Assembly (NCBI RefSeq): GCF_004299445.1 | Contig: NZ_SCTC01000063.1 | Coordinates: forward strand, 62,001 to 126,000 | Length of the DNA: 64,000 nt | DNA from: Phenylobacterium sp. | GTDB lineage: Bacteria; Pseudomonadota; Alphaproteobacteria; Caulobacterales; Caulobacteraceae | Reading direction: 5' to 3' | Shown: positions 33,540 through 40,829 of the stretch, one piece after another | Position numbering within the stretch: position 1 is the first letter of the stretch | Layout of the letters: every line of letters starts with the position of its first letter | Position numbers and translations under genes: made by a program | Notes under the pieces: model-generated | Database searches by the model: none | Told to the model about the DNA's origin: nothing | The model's input: only the letters and a program-made list of their open reading frames with translations

Positions 33540-34931
33540 GTGGTGACCCATCGCTACGTGGGCGTCGTCATGGGCCTGCTGATGCTGCTGTGGTTCGCGA
33601 GCGGCGTCGTGATGCTCTTCGTCCACTGGCCCGAGGTGTCCGACGAGGAGCGGGCGCAGGGCCTGGCGCCGATCGCCTGGGCGCAGTGCTGCCGGTTCGG
33701 CGAGACCCAGGACGTTCAGCAGGTGGATCACGCCACGGTCGAGGACCTGGCCGGGCGACCGGTGCTGCGCTTCGACGGCGGGGTGATCGACCTGGCGACC
33801 GGGCAGGCGATCCACCGGATCTCGTCGGCCGAGGCCGCTATGGCGGCGGCGACCTACGCCCGAGCGCACGGGATCGCGGGACGTCCGGGCGCGCCGGAAG
33901 CGGTGGAGCGCGACCAGTGGACGGTCACGGGGTACTTCAACAAACGTCGGCCCTTCTATCTCTTCCAGTTCGACGACCCAGCCCGCACCGACGTCTACGT
34001 CTCGGCCCATACGGGCGCGGTGAGCCAGGTGGTGACCGCGCGCGAGAAGGTGCTGAACTGGCTGGGGCCGATCCCGCACTGGCTATACTTCGAGGGGCTT
34101 CGCGCCGACACGAGGCTCTGGACGCAGGTGGTGATCTGGACGTCGATCGTCGGCGTCTTCCTGACGGTCACCGGGCTCTACCTGGGCGTCGTCGCCTGGC
34201 GGCCATGGCGCGACGCGCGGCTCACGCCGTTCCGCGGCTGGATGGCCTGGCATCACCTGACGGGCCTGGCGGCGGGCGTGCTGACCCTGACCTGGGTGGC
34301 CAGCGGCCTGGTCTCGATGAATCCGTGGGGCTTCCTGGAAAGCGCGCCCGACGAGCGGCCGGAGCAGATGACCGGGTTCGTTTCGTTCGGCGACGTGCGG
34401 CAGGCTGTCGAGGCGGCGAAGGCGCAGGGCGTGGCCTCGCGGCGGATCACTGTCGCCCCGCTGGGGGGGCGTCTGTACCTGATGGCCGACGGCCGGCGTC
34501 TCGACGCGGCGGCGAGGCCGGCGCCGCTGGGTCCACGTGAGCTGGCCGAGGCGACGCGGCGGCTGGGCGCCGTCGCCCGGCAGGGCCTGATCACGGAGGA
34601 AGACGCGTACTACTTCGGCCACCACGAGCCGGTCGCGCTGCCGGCCTGGCGCGTGGAGATGACGGATGGGGTGCTGTTCTATCTCGATCCGACGTCAGGT
34701 CGTCTCCTCGAGCGCGCCGACGCCGCGAGGCGCGGCTTCCGCTGGCTGTTCGAGGCGCCGCACCGCATGGACTTCATACGAGGCTTCGACCGCGGCGGCG
34801 GCTGGGCGGCCGTCGTGACGTTGCTGCTGGTCCTGACCAGCACCGGCGTCGCGACCGGCGTGTGGCTGGGCTGGCGCAGGGCCCGCGCCGACCTGACCCG
34901 ACTCACGAAGAAGGCCCCGAAGCTCGGCTGA
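33540..34931 (+). CDS. PepSY-associated transmembrane protein
   Basis: 463 residues with four main membrane segments. The N-terminal THRYVGVVMGLLMLLWFASG is typical of PepSY_TM proteins. Central helices lie around WTQVVIWTSIVGVFLTVTGL and WHHLTGLAAGVLTLTW, and the last near AAVVTLLLVLTSTGVATGVW. PepSY-type periplasmic stretches sit between them. Related proteins accompany TonB receptors and are thought to help move or reduce iron (ferric-siderophore reductase type). The start is uncertain: GTG 33540 has no clear ribosome site, although the open frame above it encodes family-like residues (RKPWAPKWLV). Confidence 0.82.
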   Translation: MVTHRYVGVVMGLLMLLWFASGVVMLFVHWPEVSDEERAQGLAPIAWAQCCRFGETQDVQQVDHATVEDLAGRPVLRFDGGVIDLATGQAIHRISSAEAAMAAATYARAHGIAGRPGAPEAVERDQWTVTGYFNKRRPFYLFQFDDPARTDVYVSAHTGAVSQVVTAREKVLNWLGPIPHWLYFEGLRADTRLWTQVVIWTSIVGVFLTVTGLYLGVVAWRPWRDARLTPFRGWMAWHHLTGLAAGVLTLTWVASGLVSMNPWGFLESAPDERPEQMTGFVSFGDVRQAVEAAKAQGVASRRITVAPLGGRLYLMADGRRLDAAARPAPLGPRELAEATRRLGAVARQGLITEEDAYYFGHHEPVALPAWRVEMTDGVLFYLDPTSGRLLERADAARRGFRWLFEAPHRMDFIRGFDRGGGWAAVVTLLLVLTSTGVATGVWLGWRRARADLTRLTKKAPKLG

Positions 34932-34942
34932 GCCCGGGGCCT
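34912..34942. terminator. Strong hairpin at the 3' end of the PepSY gene
   Basis: AGGCCCCG (34912-34919) pairs perfectly with CGGGGCCT (34935-34942), with an inner GCTC/GAGC stem. The stop codon lies within the hairpin. There is no long T-run. It lies between convergent genes and probably ends the receptor-PepSY transcript. Confidence 0.6.
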
Positions 34943-34964
34943 CCTCCAGTCGGAACAGTAGCCG

Positions 34965-35264
34965 CTAGTGCTTCTCTTCCATCTTCTTCTCGACCTCGTC
35001 GGCCTTCTTCTCACCAGCCTCCTTTACAGCCTCGGCCTTGGCCTCGAGCTGTTCGGCGGTCTCCGCCGCGGCGGTCTGTGCAGCATCCGAACCCGCCTCG
35101 GCGGCGGCCTTCGCCGCGTCGGCGGCCGCCTGCATCTGGGCGGCGGTGGCGTTGGCCTGGGCCTCGACCGCGTCACCCGCGGACTTGGCGGCCTCTTCCT
35201 GCTTGCTGCACGCGCCCAGGCTGAGAAGCCCGATGGCGGACACGGCGGTGATCAGAAGACGCAT
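34965..35264 (-). CDS. Small Ala/Glu/Lys-rich lipoprotein
   Basis: 99 residues. MRLLITAVSAIGLLSLGAC is a lipoprotein signal with lipobox LGAC. The mature part is almost all Ala, Glu, Lys, Asp and Gln and should be one long amphipathic helix or coiled coil (AAQMQAAADAAKAAAEAG, EAVKEAGEKKADEVEKKM). It resembles entericidin or Lpp-like envelope proteins only in general character. It is five bases downstream of a similar lipoprotein gene at 35270, so the pair looks like a duplication. Confidence 0.7.
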   Translation of the reverse strand: MRLLITAVSAIGLLSLGACSKQEEAAKSAGDAVEAQANATAAQMQAAADAAKAAAEAGSDAAQTAAAETAEQLEAKAEAVKEAGEKKADEVEKKMEEKH

Positions 35265-35269
35265 AGGGG

Positions 35270-35533
35270 TCAGTCCTTCTTGCCTGCTTGCTGCTCGATG
35301 GCGTCAGCCTTGGCGTCGGCGGCGTTCTCGACCGCATCGGCCTGCTTGTTCAGTTGGGTCTCGGCGGCCTCGTTCGAGGTGGCCGCAGCCTGGCTCTCCA
35401 GGGCGTCGGCCTTGGCTTCGCCCGTCGCTTCGACGGCGTCGGCCTGCTTTTCGGCGGTCTTGTCGGCGGGGCTTTCGCAAGCGGCCAGGCTAAGGGCGCC
35501 GAGGGCGGCGACAACGGCGATCATGGTGCGCAT
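35270..35533 (-). CDS. Small Ala/Glu/Lys-rich lipoprotein (paralogue)
   Basis: 87 residues. MRTMIAVVAALGALSLAAC ends in the lipobox LAAC. The mature chain repeats the pattern (Q)ADAVE.A(GE)AKADA(L/I)E several times (EKQADAVEATGEAKADALES, NKQADAVENAADAKADAIEQ), an internal duplication predicted to be fully helical. It is first in a two-gene unit with the related lipoprotein downstream. Likely envelope-bound; function unknown. Confidence 0.7.
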   Translation of the reverse strand: MRTMIAVVAALGALSLAACESPADKTAEKQADAVEATGEAKADALESQAAATSNEAAETQLNKQADAVENAADAKADAIEQQAGKKD

Positions 35534-35617
35534 AGGTCTCTCCAGAATGAAGTGCCATGCGAGAGCGCACGAAAGCGTGATTGGTTCACGGGAACGCGAT
35601 CACAAATCACCGGAGGG

Positions 35618-36532
35618 TCACCAGGCGGGTCGAGATCCGGGCTTCAGCTTAAGCGCAGGACGCTCGATGAGGAACCAGCTCATTACGGCAAATGGCACGA
35701 CGGCCAGAACGGCCGTTGCGACATTCAGCTGACCGTAGGCCGCCAGCAGTTGCTGCAACGGGAAGGCGTAGATGTATATCCCGTAGCTGAGGTCGGCCGG
35801 CAGCTTGCCGGGCCGCGCCAGGCCCAGCACCGCGGTCGGTAGCGCGAGGGGCCCGAGGAAAGGGAACGCCACGACCGATCCCGCGCCCAGCCACACCGGG
35901 ATCCGCCATCCCAGCAGCTGCACCGCCGCGCCCGCGAAGAACAGCATGCCGTTGCGGGCCGCCAGGAAGATGATGCGCGTCACCCGGTCGTCGGCCCAGT
36001 TGGGGTGGGTGAACGTCATCACCACGAATACGGCCGCGCAGGCGCCCAGCAGCGTCAGCACCAGCGATTGCCGAGCCCGGATGGCCCACAGCACCAGGTA
36101 GAAAGTGAATTCCAGCCGCAGGGTCCAGAGCACGCCGTTGACCACTCCGGCCATCGCAAGGCCTTCGAACACGCCGGGCAACTCGTAGGTGGCGGGGTAG
36201 AGCAGGGCGTTGCGCACGATGTACAGCGCACCCTCGCGCCAGTACTCGGCCTGCGGCGCGGTGGTGACGAACGACAACAGGACGACCGTCACCACCAGCG
36301 AGGCGATCAGCCCGGGCTCGATCCGCAGCACGCGCTTCAGCAGATACGACTTCGGGTCGCGGACGTAGCTCGCCGCCACCAGATAGCCGCTGATCACGAA
36401 GAACACCGAGACGCCCAGCGCCCCCAGGTCCTCGACACCGCGGATCGTGAAGGCGGGCTGGCCAGCGAGCGGAAACGTGTGGCTCACCACCACCAGCAGC
36501 GCCGCGATCAGCCGCATGACGTCGAAGTTCAT
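35618..36532 (-). CDS. Acyltransferase family 3 membrane protein (OafA/YrhL-like)
   Basis: 304 residues, on the short side for a family usually around 340-380. The catalytic histidine is in DVMRLIAALLVVVSHTFPLA. About nine or ten membrane helices follow, with GALGVSVFFVISGYLVAASY and the arginine-containing KRVLRIEPGLIASLVV typical of the family. The chain ends ERPALKLKPGSRPAW. These integral enzymes add acetyl or other acyl groups to polysaccharide or lipid at the inner membrane. The substrate is unknown. Confidence 0.85.
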   Translation of the reverse strand: MNFDVMRLIAALLVVVSHTFPLAGQPAFTIRGVEDLGALGVSVFFVISGYLVAASYVRDPKSYLLKRVLRIEPGLIASLVVTVVLLSFVTTAPQAEYWREGALYIVRNALLYPATYELPGVFEGLAMAGVVNGVLWTLRLEFTFYLVLWAIRARQSLVLTLLGACAAVFVVMTFTHPNWADDRVTRIIFLAARNGMLFFAGAAVQLLGWRIPVWLGAGSVVAFPFLGPLALPTAVLGLARPGKLPADLSYGIYIYAFPLQQLLAAYGQLNVATAVLAVVPFAVMSWFLIERPALKLKPGSRPAW

Positions 36533-36547
36533 GCGGTGGGTCGTACC

Positions 36548-36572
36548 TCCCTTCCCGCCAAGCGGGAAGGGA
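36548..36572. terminator. Perfect 11-bp hairpin downstream of the molybdenum hydroxylase operon
   Basis: TCCCTTCCCGC (36548-36558), loop CAA, GCGGGAAGGGA (36562-36572) is a perfect stem. It begins seven bases after the stop of the large subunit gene (read on the minus strand) and precedes the acyltransferase start. It could end the hydroxylase message or act as a 3' stabiliser. The purine-rich arms resemble those of the repeat at 8143-8284. Confidence 0.6.
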
Positions 36573-36578
36573 AGGGCT

Positions 36579-38777
36579 CTACGCCTTCACGAACGGCTGG
36601 CTCAGCGTCGGCTGGCCGGTGATCGCAAGGAGCGCGTTCGCCACGGCCGGCCCGATCACCGGGGTCCCCGGCTCGCCGACGCCCGAAGGCTTGTTGGTCG
36701 ATGGCACGATATAGGTCTCGACCGTCGGGGCTTCCGAGTTGCGCAGCACGCGGTAAGTGTCGAAGTTGGCCTGATCGACCACGCCGCCGGTGAGGGTGAC
36801 GTTCCCGAACAGCGCCGCCGACAGGCCGTAGCAGGTGCCGCCCTCCATCTGCGCCGCGATCTGATTGGGCGAGATGGCCGTGCCGCAGTCGATGGCGGTG
36901 ACAACGCGGCCCACCTTCGGAACCCCGTTCTCGACCTTGACCTCGGCCACCTGGGCCACCACCGAGCCGAAGCTCTCGTGGACGGCCACGCCGCGGGTCC
37001 AGCCGGCGGGCGCCGGCGTGGACCAGCCGGCCTTTTCGGCGGCCAGGTTCAGCACCGCCAGGTGACGGTTGGCGCCGGCCTTCGTGTACAGCGCACGACG
37101 ATACTCCACCGGGTCCTTGGCCGCGCGCTTCGCCAGCTGATCGATGGTGTGCTCCATCACATAGGCCGTGTGGGTCGCGCCCACCGAGCGCCACCACAGC
37201 ACCGGAACGCCCACGTCGGGCGTCAGCAACTGGGCGTCCACCACCGGCGTCGCCTTCAGGTAGGGCGAGCCCATCACGCCCTCGACCGCCGTGAAGTCGA
37301 CCCCCTTGCCGCCGGGTGCGCCGGGAGGCGCCCCCTTCAGGATCGACTGGGTGACGATCCGATGGCGCCACGTGGCCGGGAAGCCGTCCTTGTCGGTGGT
37401 CACGCGCACCGCGTGGTGCGTCAGGGGCCGGAAGTAGCCGGCGCGCTGATCGTCCTCGCGGGTCCAGACCAGTTTCACGGGCCGTCCCTTGCCCACCTTC
37501 TTGGCGATCTGGACGCACTCGACCACGTAGTCGGACTGGAAGTTGGAGCGGCGACCGAACGAGCCGCCCGCGAACAGGGTCTCGATTTCCACCGAGCCGG
37601 GCAGCGCCAGGGCGACGCGGGCCGTATTCATCTGGTCCAGCGTCGGCGTCTGCGAGCCGAAGATCAGCTTGGGCGGACCCTTGCCGACCATCGCCACGCA
37701 GTTCATCGGCTCCATGGTGGCGTGCGCCAGATAGGGGAAGTCGTAGGCGACCTCGAGCGCGTTCGCGCCCGCGGCCGCCTGTGCCGCCGGGCCCTTGGAG
37801 TCGAAGCCGCCCCATTTCACCTTCTCGGGCGCGGCCTTCTTGCCCGAGGCGTAGTCCTTGAACTCCGCCAGGATCTGGGCCGAGCCGCGCTTCTCGGCCT
37901 TGGCGTCGTCCCATTCCACCTTCAGCGCGTCACGCCCCAGCTTGGCGGCGTAGGTGGAGTTGGCGACCACGGCCACGCCGCTCGGGATCTTGAAGACGTC
38001 AGTCACGCCCGGGACCTTCTTGGCCTCCGTCGCATCGAAGGACTTCACGGTCGCGCCGAACTTCGGCGGGTGGGCCACCATGGCGATCAGCATGTCGGGC
38101 AGCTGGACGTCCTGGGTGTACTTCGCCGTTCCGTTGCTCTTGGCCTGGCTGTCCTTGCGGCGCACCCGGTCCTGGCCGATCAGGGTGAAGGTCTTGGGGT
38201 CCTTCAGCTTGGGTTCGGCCGGCGGCGCCACCTTGGCCGCCTCGTCGATCAGCTCGCCGAAGCCGGCCTGCTTGCCCGAGGCGTGGCTGAGCACGCCGTT
38301 CAGCACGGTGATCTCGCCCGCCGGCACGCCCCACTTGGCGGCCGCCGCGCTCACGAACATCGCACGCGCCGCGGCGCCGGCCGTGCGCAGCTGCATCCAC
38401 GAGTTGGAAACGGCCGATGAGCCGCCGGTGCCTTGTGTCCCGCCCATCAGGCGGTTGCCGTACAGCTTGGCGTTGGCCGGAGCCTGCTCGACTTTGACCG
38501 TGGTCCAGTCGGCGTCCAACTCCTCGGCGGCGATGGCCGCCAGGCCGGCGTGGTTCCCCTGGCCGAACTCGATGTGCTTGGAGACGACGGTGACCGTGCC
38601 GTCCTTGGCGAACTTCAGGAACGGTCCAAACGCGCCGGGCTCCACCTTGGAGCCGGCCGAGAGCACTTCGGGAAGCGAGCAGCCGACCAGCAGGCTGGAG
38701 CCGGCCAGCGTGGCGCCCACGACGAGGACTTCGCGCCGAGAAGCGGCGGCGGTGATGGTCTTCAGAGGCTTGTTCAT
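36579..38777 (-). CDS. Molybdenum hydroxylase large subunit (isoquinoline 1-oxidoreductase beta-type)
   Basis: 732 residues from ATG 38777 (preceded by GAGGAG). The N-terminus has a twin-arginine-like signal (ASRREVLVVGATLAGSSLLV, followed by GC), so it is exported or membrane-attached. It binds molybdopterin. Typical segments are VVSKHIEFGQGNHAGLAAIA, GGTQGTGGSSAVSNSW, GGSFGRRSNFQSDYV, PVLWWRSVGATHTAYVMEH, and the C-terminal SGVGEPGTPVIGPAVANAL with the glutamate that activates water. This is the single-chain periplasmic type paired with a small 2Fe-2S subunit, oxidising N-heterocycles or aldehydes. The small subunit gene is immediately upstream. Confidence 0.9.
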   Translation of the reverse strand: MNKPLKTITAAASRREVLVVGATLAGSSLLVGCSLPEVLSAGSKVEPGAFGPFLKFAKDGTVTVVSKHIEFGQGNHAGLAAIAAEELDADWTTVKVEQAPANAKLYGNRLMGGTQGTGGSSAVSNSWMQLRTAGAAARAMFVSAAAAKWGVPAGEITVLNGVLSHASGKQAGFGELIDEAAKVAPPAEPKLKDPKTFTLIGQDRVRRKDSQAKSNGTAKYTQDVQLPDMLIAMVAHPPKFGATVKSFDATEAKKVPGVTDVFKIPSGVAVVANSTYAAKLGRDALKVEWDDAKAEKRGSAQILAEFKDYASGKKAAPEKVKWGGFDSKGPAAQAAAGANALEVAYDFPYLAHATMEPMNCVAMVGKGPPKLIFGSQTPTLDQMNTARVALALPGSVEIETLFAGGSFGRRSNFQSDYVVECVQIAKKVGKGRPVKLVWTREDDQRAGYFRPLTHHAVRVTTDKDGFPATWRHRIVTQSILKGAPPGAPGGKGVDFTAVEGVMGSPYLKATPVVDAQLLTPDVGVPVLWWRSVGATHTAYVMEHTIDQLAKRAAKDPVEYRRALYTKAGANRHLAVLNLAAEKAGWSTPAPAGWTRGVAVHESFGSVVAQVAEVKVENGVPKVGRVVTAIDCGTAISPNQIAAQMEGGTCYGLSAALFGNVTLTGGVVDQANFDTYRVLRNSEAPTVETYIVPSTNKPSGVGEPGTPVIGPAVANALLAITGQPTLSQPFVKA

Positions 38778-38788
38778 GCTGGGGCTCC

Positions 38789-39289
<501 letters not shown>

Positions 39290-39424
39290 CGGGCGTCTCC
39301 GTACTGATTTGGCCGCGATCCTAACGTTGTTCAGACAGCGCCGTAAGTCCGAGGTTGGGTCAAGGCGGTGTTGAAGGCTATTGCGTACCGTATTTACGAA
39401 TTTCGCCGATCTTCAGGAGTGACT

Positions 39425-39763
39425 ATGCTTCGCACGACTGCCGCCGCCATCGCCCTCACCCTCGCGGCGGGCCCCGCCCTGGCTCAGGACGGAGCGCAGC
39501 TTTTCAACATGCAGTGCAAGATGTGCCACGGCGGCTCGCCCATGGGCCCGGCGCTGGGCGGCGTGGCCGGCGGCCCGGTTGCGGCGAAAGCGTTCGCCTA
39601 CTCGCCCGGCCTGAAGAACAAGGGTGGGACCTGGACCGACGCCAATCTCGACGCCTTCCTGAAGGCGCCGTCGGCGTTCGCACCCGGCACGAAGATGCTG
39701 ATCTCGGTGCCGGCGGACGGCAACCGCAAGGCCATCATCGAGTATCTGAAGACCCTGAAGTAG
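39425..39763 (+). CDS. Small c-type cytochrome
   Basis: 112 residues from ATG 39425 (AGGAG upstream). The signal peptide MLRTTAAAIALTLAAGPALA is followed by a single haem site C31-KM-C34-H35, and a likely methionine ligand in PGTKMLISVP. The pattern is that of a class I cytochrome c of the periplasm, with the closing helix AIIEYLKTLK. It is divergent from the molybdenum hydroxylase operon and could carry its electrons. The next gene starts five bases downstream. Confidence 0.88.
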   Translation: MLRTTAAAIALTLAAGPALAQDGAQLFNMQCKMCHGGSPMGPALGGVAGGPVAAKAFAYSPGLKNKGGTWTDANLDAFLKAPSAFAPGTKMLISVPADGNRKAIIEYLKTLK

Positions 39764-39768
39764 CCGCG

Positions 39769-40653
39769 ATGGACTCGTTTCCCGCCTTCTTTCCGCTAGC
39801 CGGCCGTTCGGTGGTGATCGCGGGCGAGGGCGAGGCGGCCGAGGCCAAGGCGCGCCTGTTCGTGGGTTCGCCGGCCACGATCGTGCGGCTGACCGGGGCG
39901 GCGGCGCTGGACCCGGGGTCATACGCTGGAATGGCGCTGGCGTTCATCGCCGGCCCCGACGACCAGTGGGCCGCCGCCGCCGCTGAGGCCGCGCGCGCCG
40001 CCCACGTGCCCGTGAACGTGGTCGACCGTCCCGTGCTGTGCGACTTCACCACACCCGCCGTGATCGACCGCGGCGAGGTGGTGGCCGCGATCGGCACCGG
40101 CGGCGCATCGCCCATGCTGGCGACCATGCTGCGCCACGATATCGAGGCCCGCGTGCCCGAGGGCACGGGCCGGGTGGCGGCCCTGTTTCGATCAATGCAG
40201 GACGAGGTGCGCGCGGCTCTGCCTGAGGCGCATGCCCGCCGCCGATTCCTCCGGGCCGCGCTCACGGGCCCCGCCGCCGAGGCCGCCATGCACGGTGACA
40301 TGGAGGGCGCGAAGGACCGCCTTCGCGCGGCGTTGTCGGACTCGCCCCTGCTGCTGGGCGCGGTTCAGTACATCGACGCCCGCGGCCCTGCCGAGCTGCT
40401 GACGCTGCGCGCCGCCCGCGCGCTGTCGGTGGCCGACGTGCTGGTCTGCGACGCGGGCGCTCACGCCGACGTGCTGGCCCTGGCGCGCCGCGACGCCGAG
40501 CGGCTGGACGGACGCACCGTCGACCAATTGGCCGAACTCGCCGGGGCGGGTCTCACCGTCGCGCGCTTGGTCACCGGCCCGGCCTGGCGCACGGAGCAGG
40601 CCGCCCTCGACGCCCGCGGCGTCAGCACCGTGGTCCTGCCGATCGCTGGCTGA
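39769..40653 (+). CDS. Siroheme synthase-like protein with shortened methyltransferase domain
   Basis: 294 residues. The first about 200 match the CysG N-terminal module (precorrin-2 dehydrogenase/sirohydrochlorin ferrochelatase): FFPLAGRSVVIAGEGEAAEA for NAD, then LCDFTTPAVIDRGEVVAAIG and TGGASPMLATMLRHDIE. After that comes ARGPAELLTLRAARALSVAD, which matches the start of a uroporphyrinogen III methyltransferase domain, but the chain stops about 80 residues later and the glycine-rich loop before it (usually GAGPGDPELLT) is not intact. The methyltransferase part is therefore a remnant or regulatory piece, and a separate CobA-type enzyme would be needed. Confidence 0.78.
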   Translation: MDSFPAFFPLAGRSVVIAGEGEAAEAKARLFVGSPATIVRLTGAAALDPGSYAGMALAFIAGPDDQWAAAAAEAARAAHVPVNVVDRPVLCDFTTPAVIDRGEVVAAIGTGGASPMLATMLRHDIEARVPEGTGRVAALFRSMQDEVRAALPEAHARRRFLRAALTGPAAEAAMHGDMEGAKDRLRAALSDSPLLLGAVQYIDARGPAELLTLRAARALSVADVLVCDAGAHADVLALARRDAERLDGRTVDQLAELAGAGLTVARLVTGPAWRTEQAALDARGVSTVVLPIAG

Positions 40654-40829
40654 CGGTCGCCTGATCGCCGATCATGTAACTGGTCAGTATCCCGGCGGCC
40701 GGCGCCCTAACCTGCGCAATCCGTCATCGCCCCGAGAATTGCAGCCGACGGCGGTCCGCCATCGCTTGCGCCAACCCGCGGCGCTCCTGACCCCTCGCAT
40801 CCCAGGGCCGCCGCAAGAAGGGTACGGGG

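Noticed and set aside
36447..38420. 657-codon plus-strand open frame opposite the hydroxylase large subunit
   Set aside because: His/Arg/Gly-biased shadow with no motifs; the minus strand encodes a complete molybdopterin-binding subunit.
40654..40829. Possible cobalamin or other riboswitch before the TonB receptor
   Set aside because: No conserved riboswitch core sequence was found by eye in this stretch.
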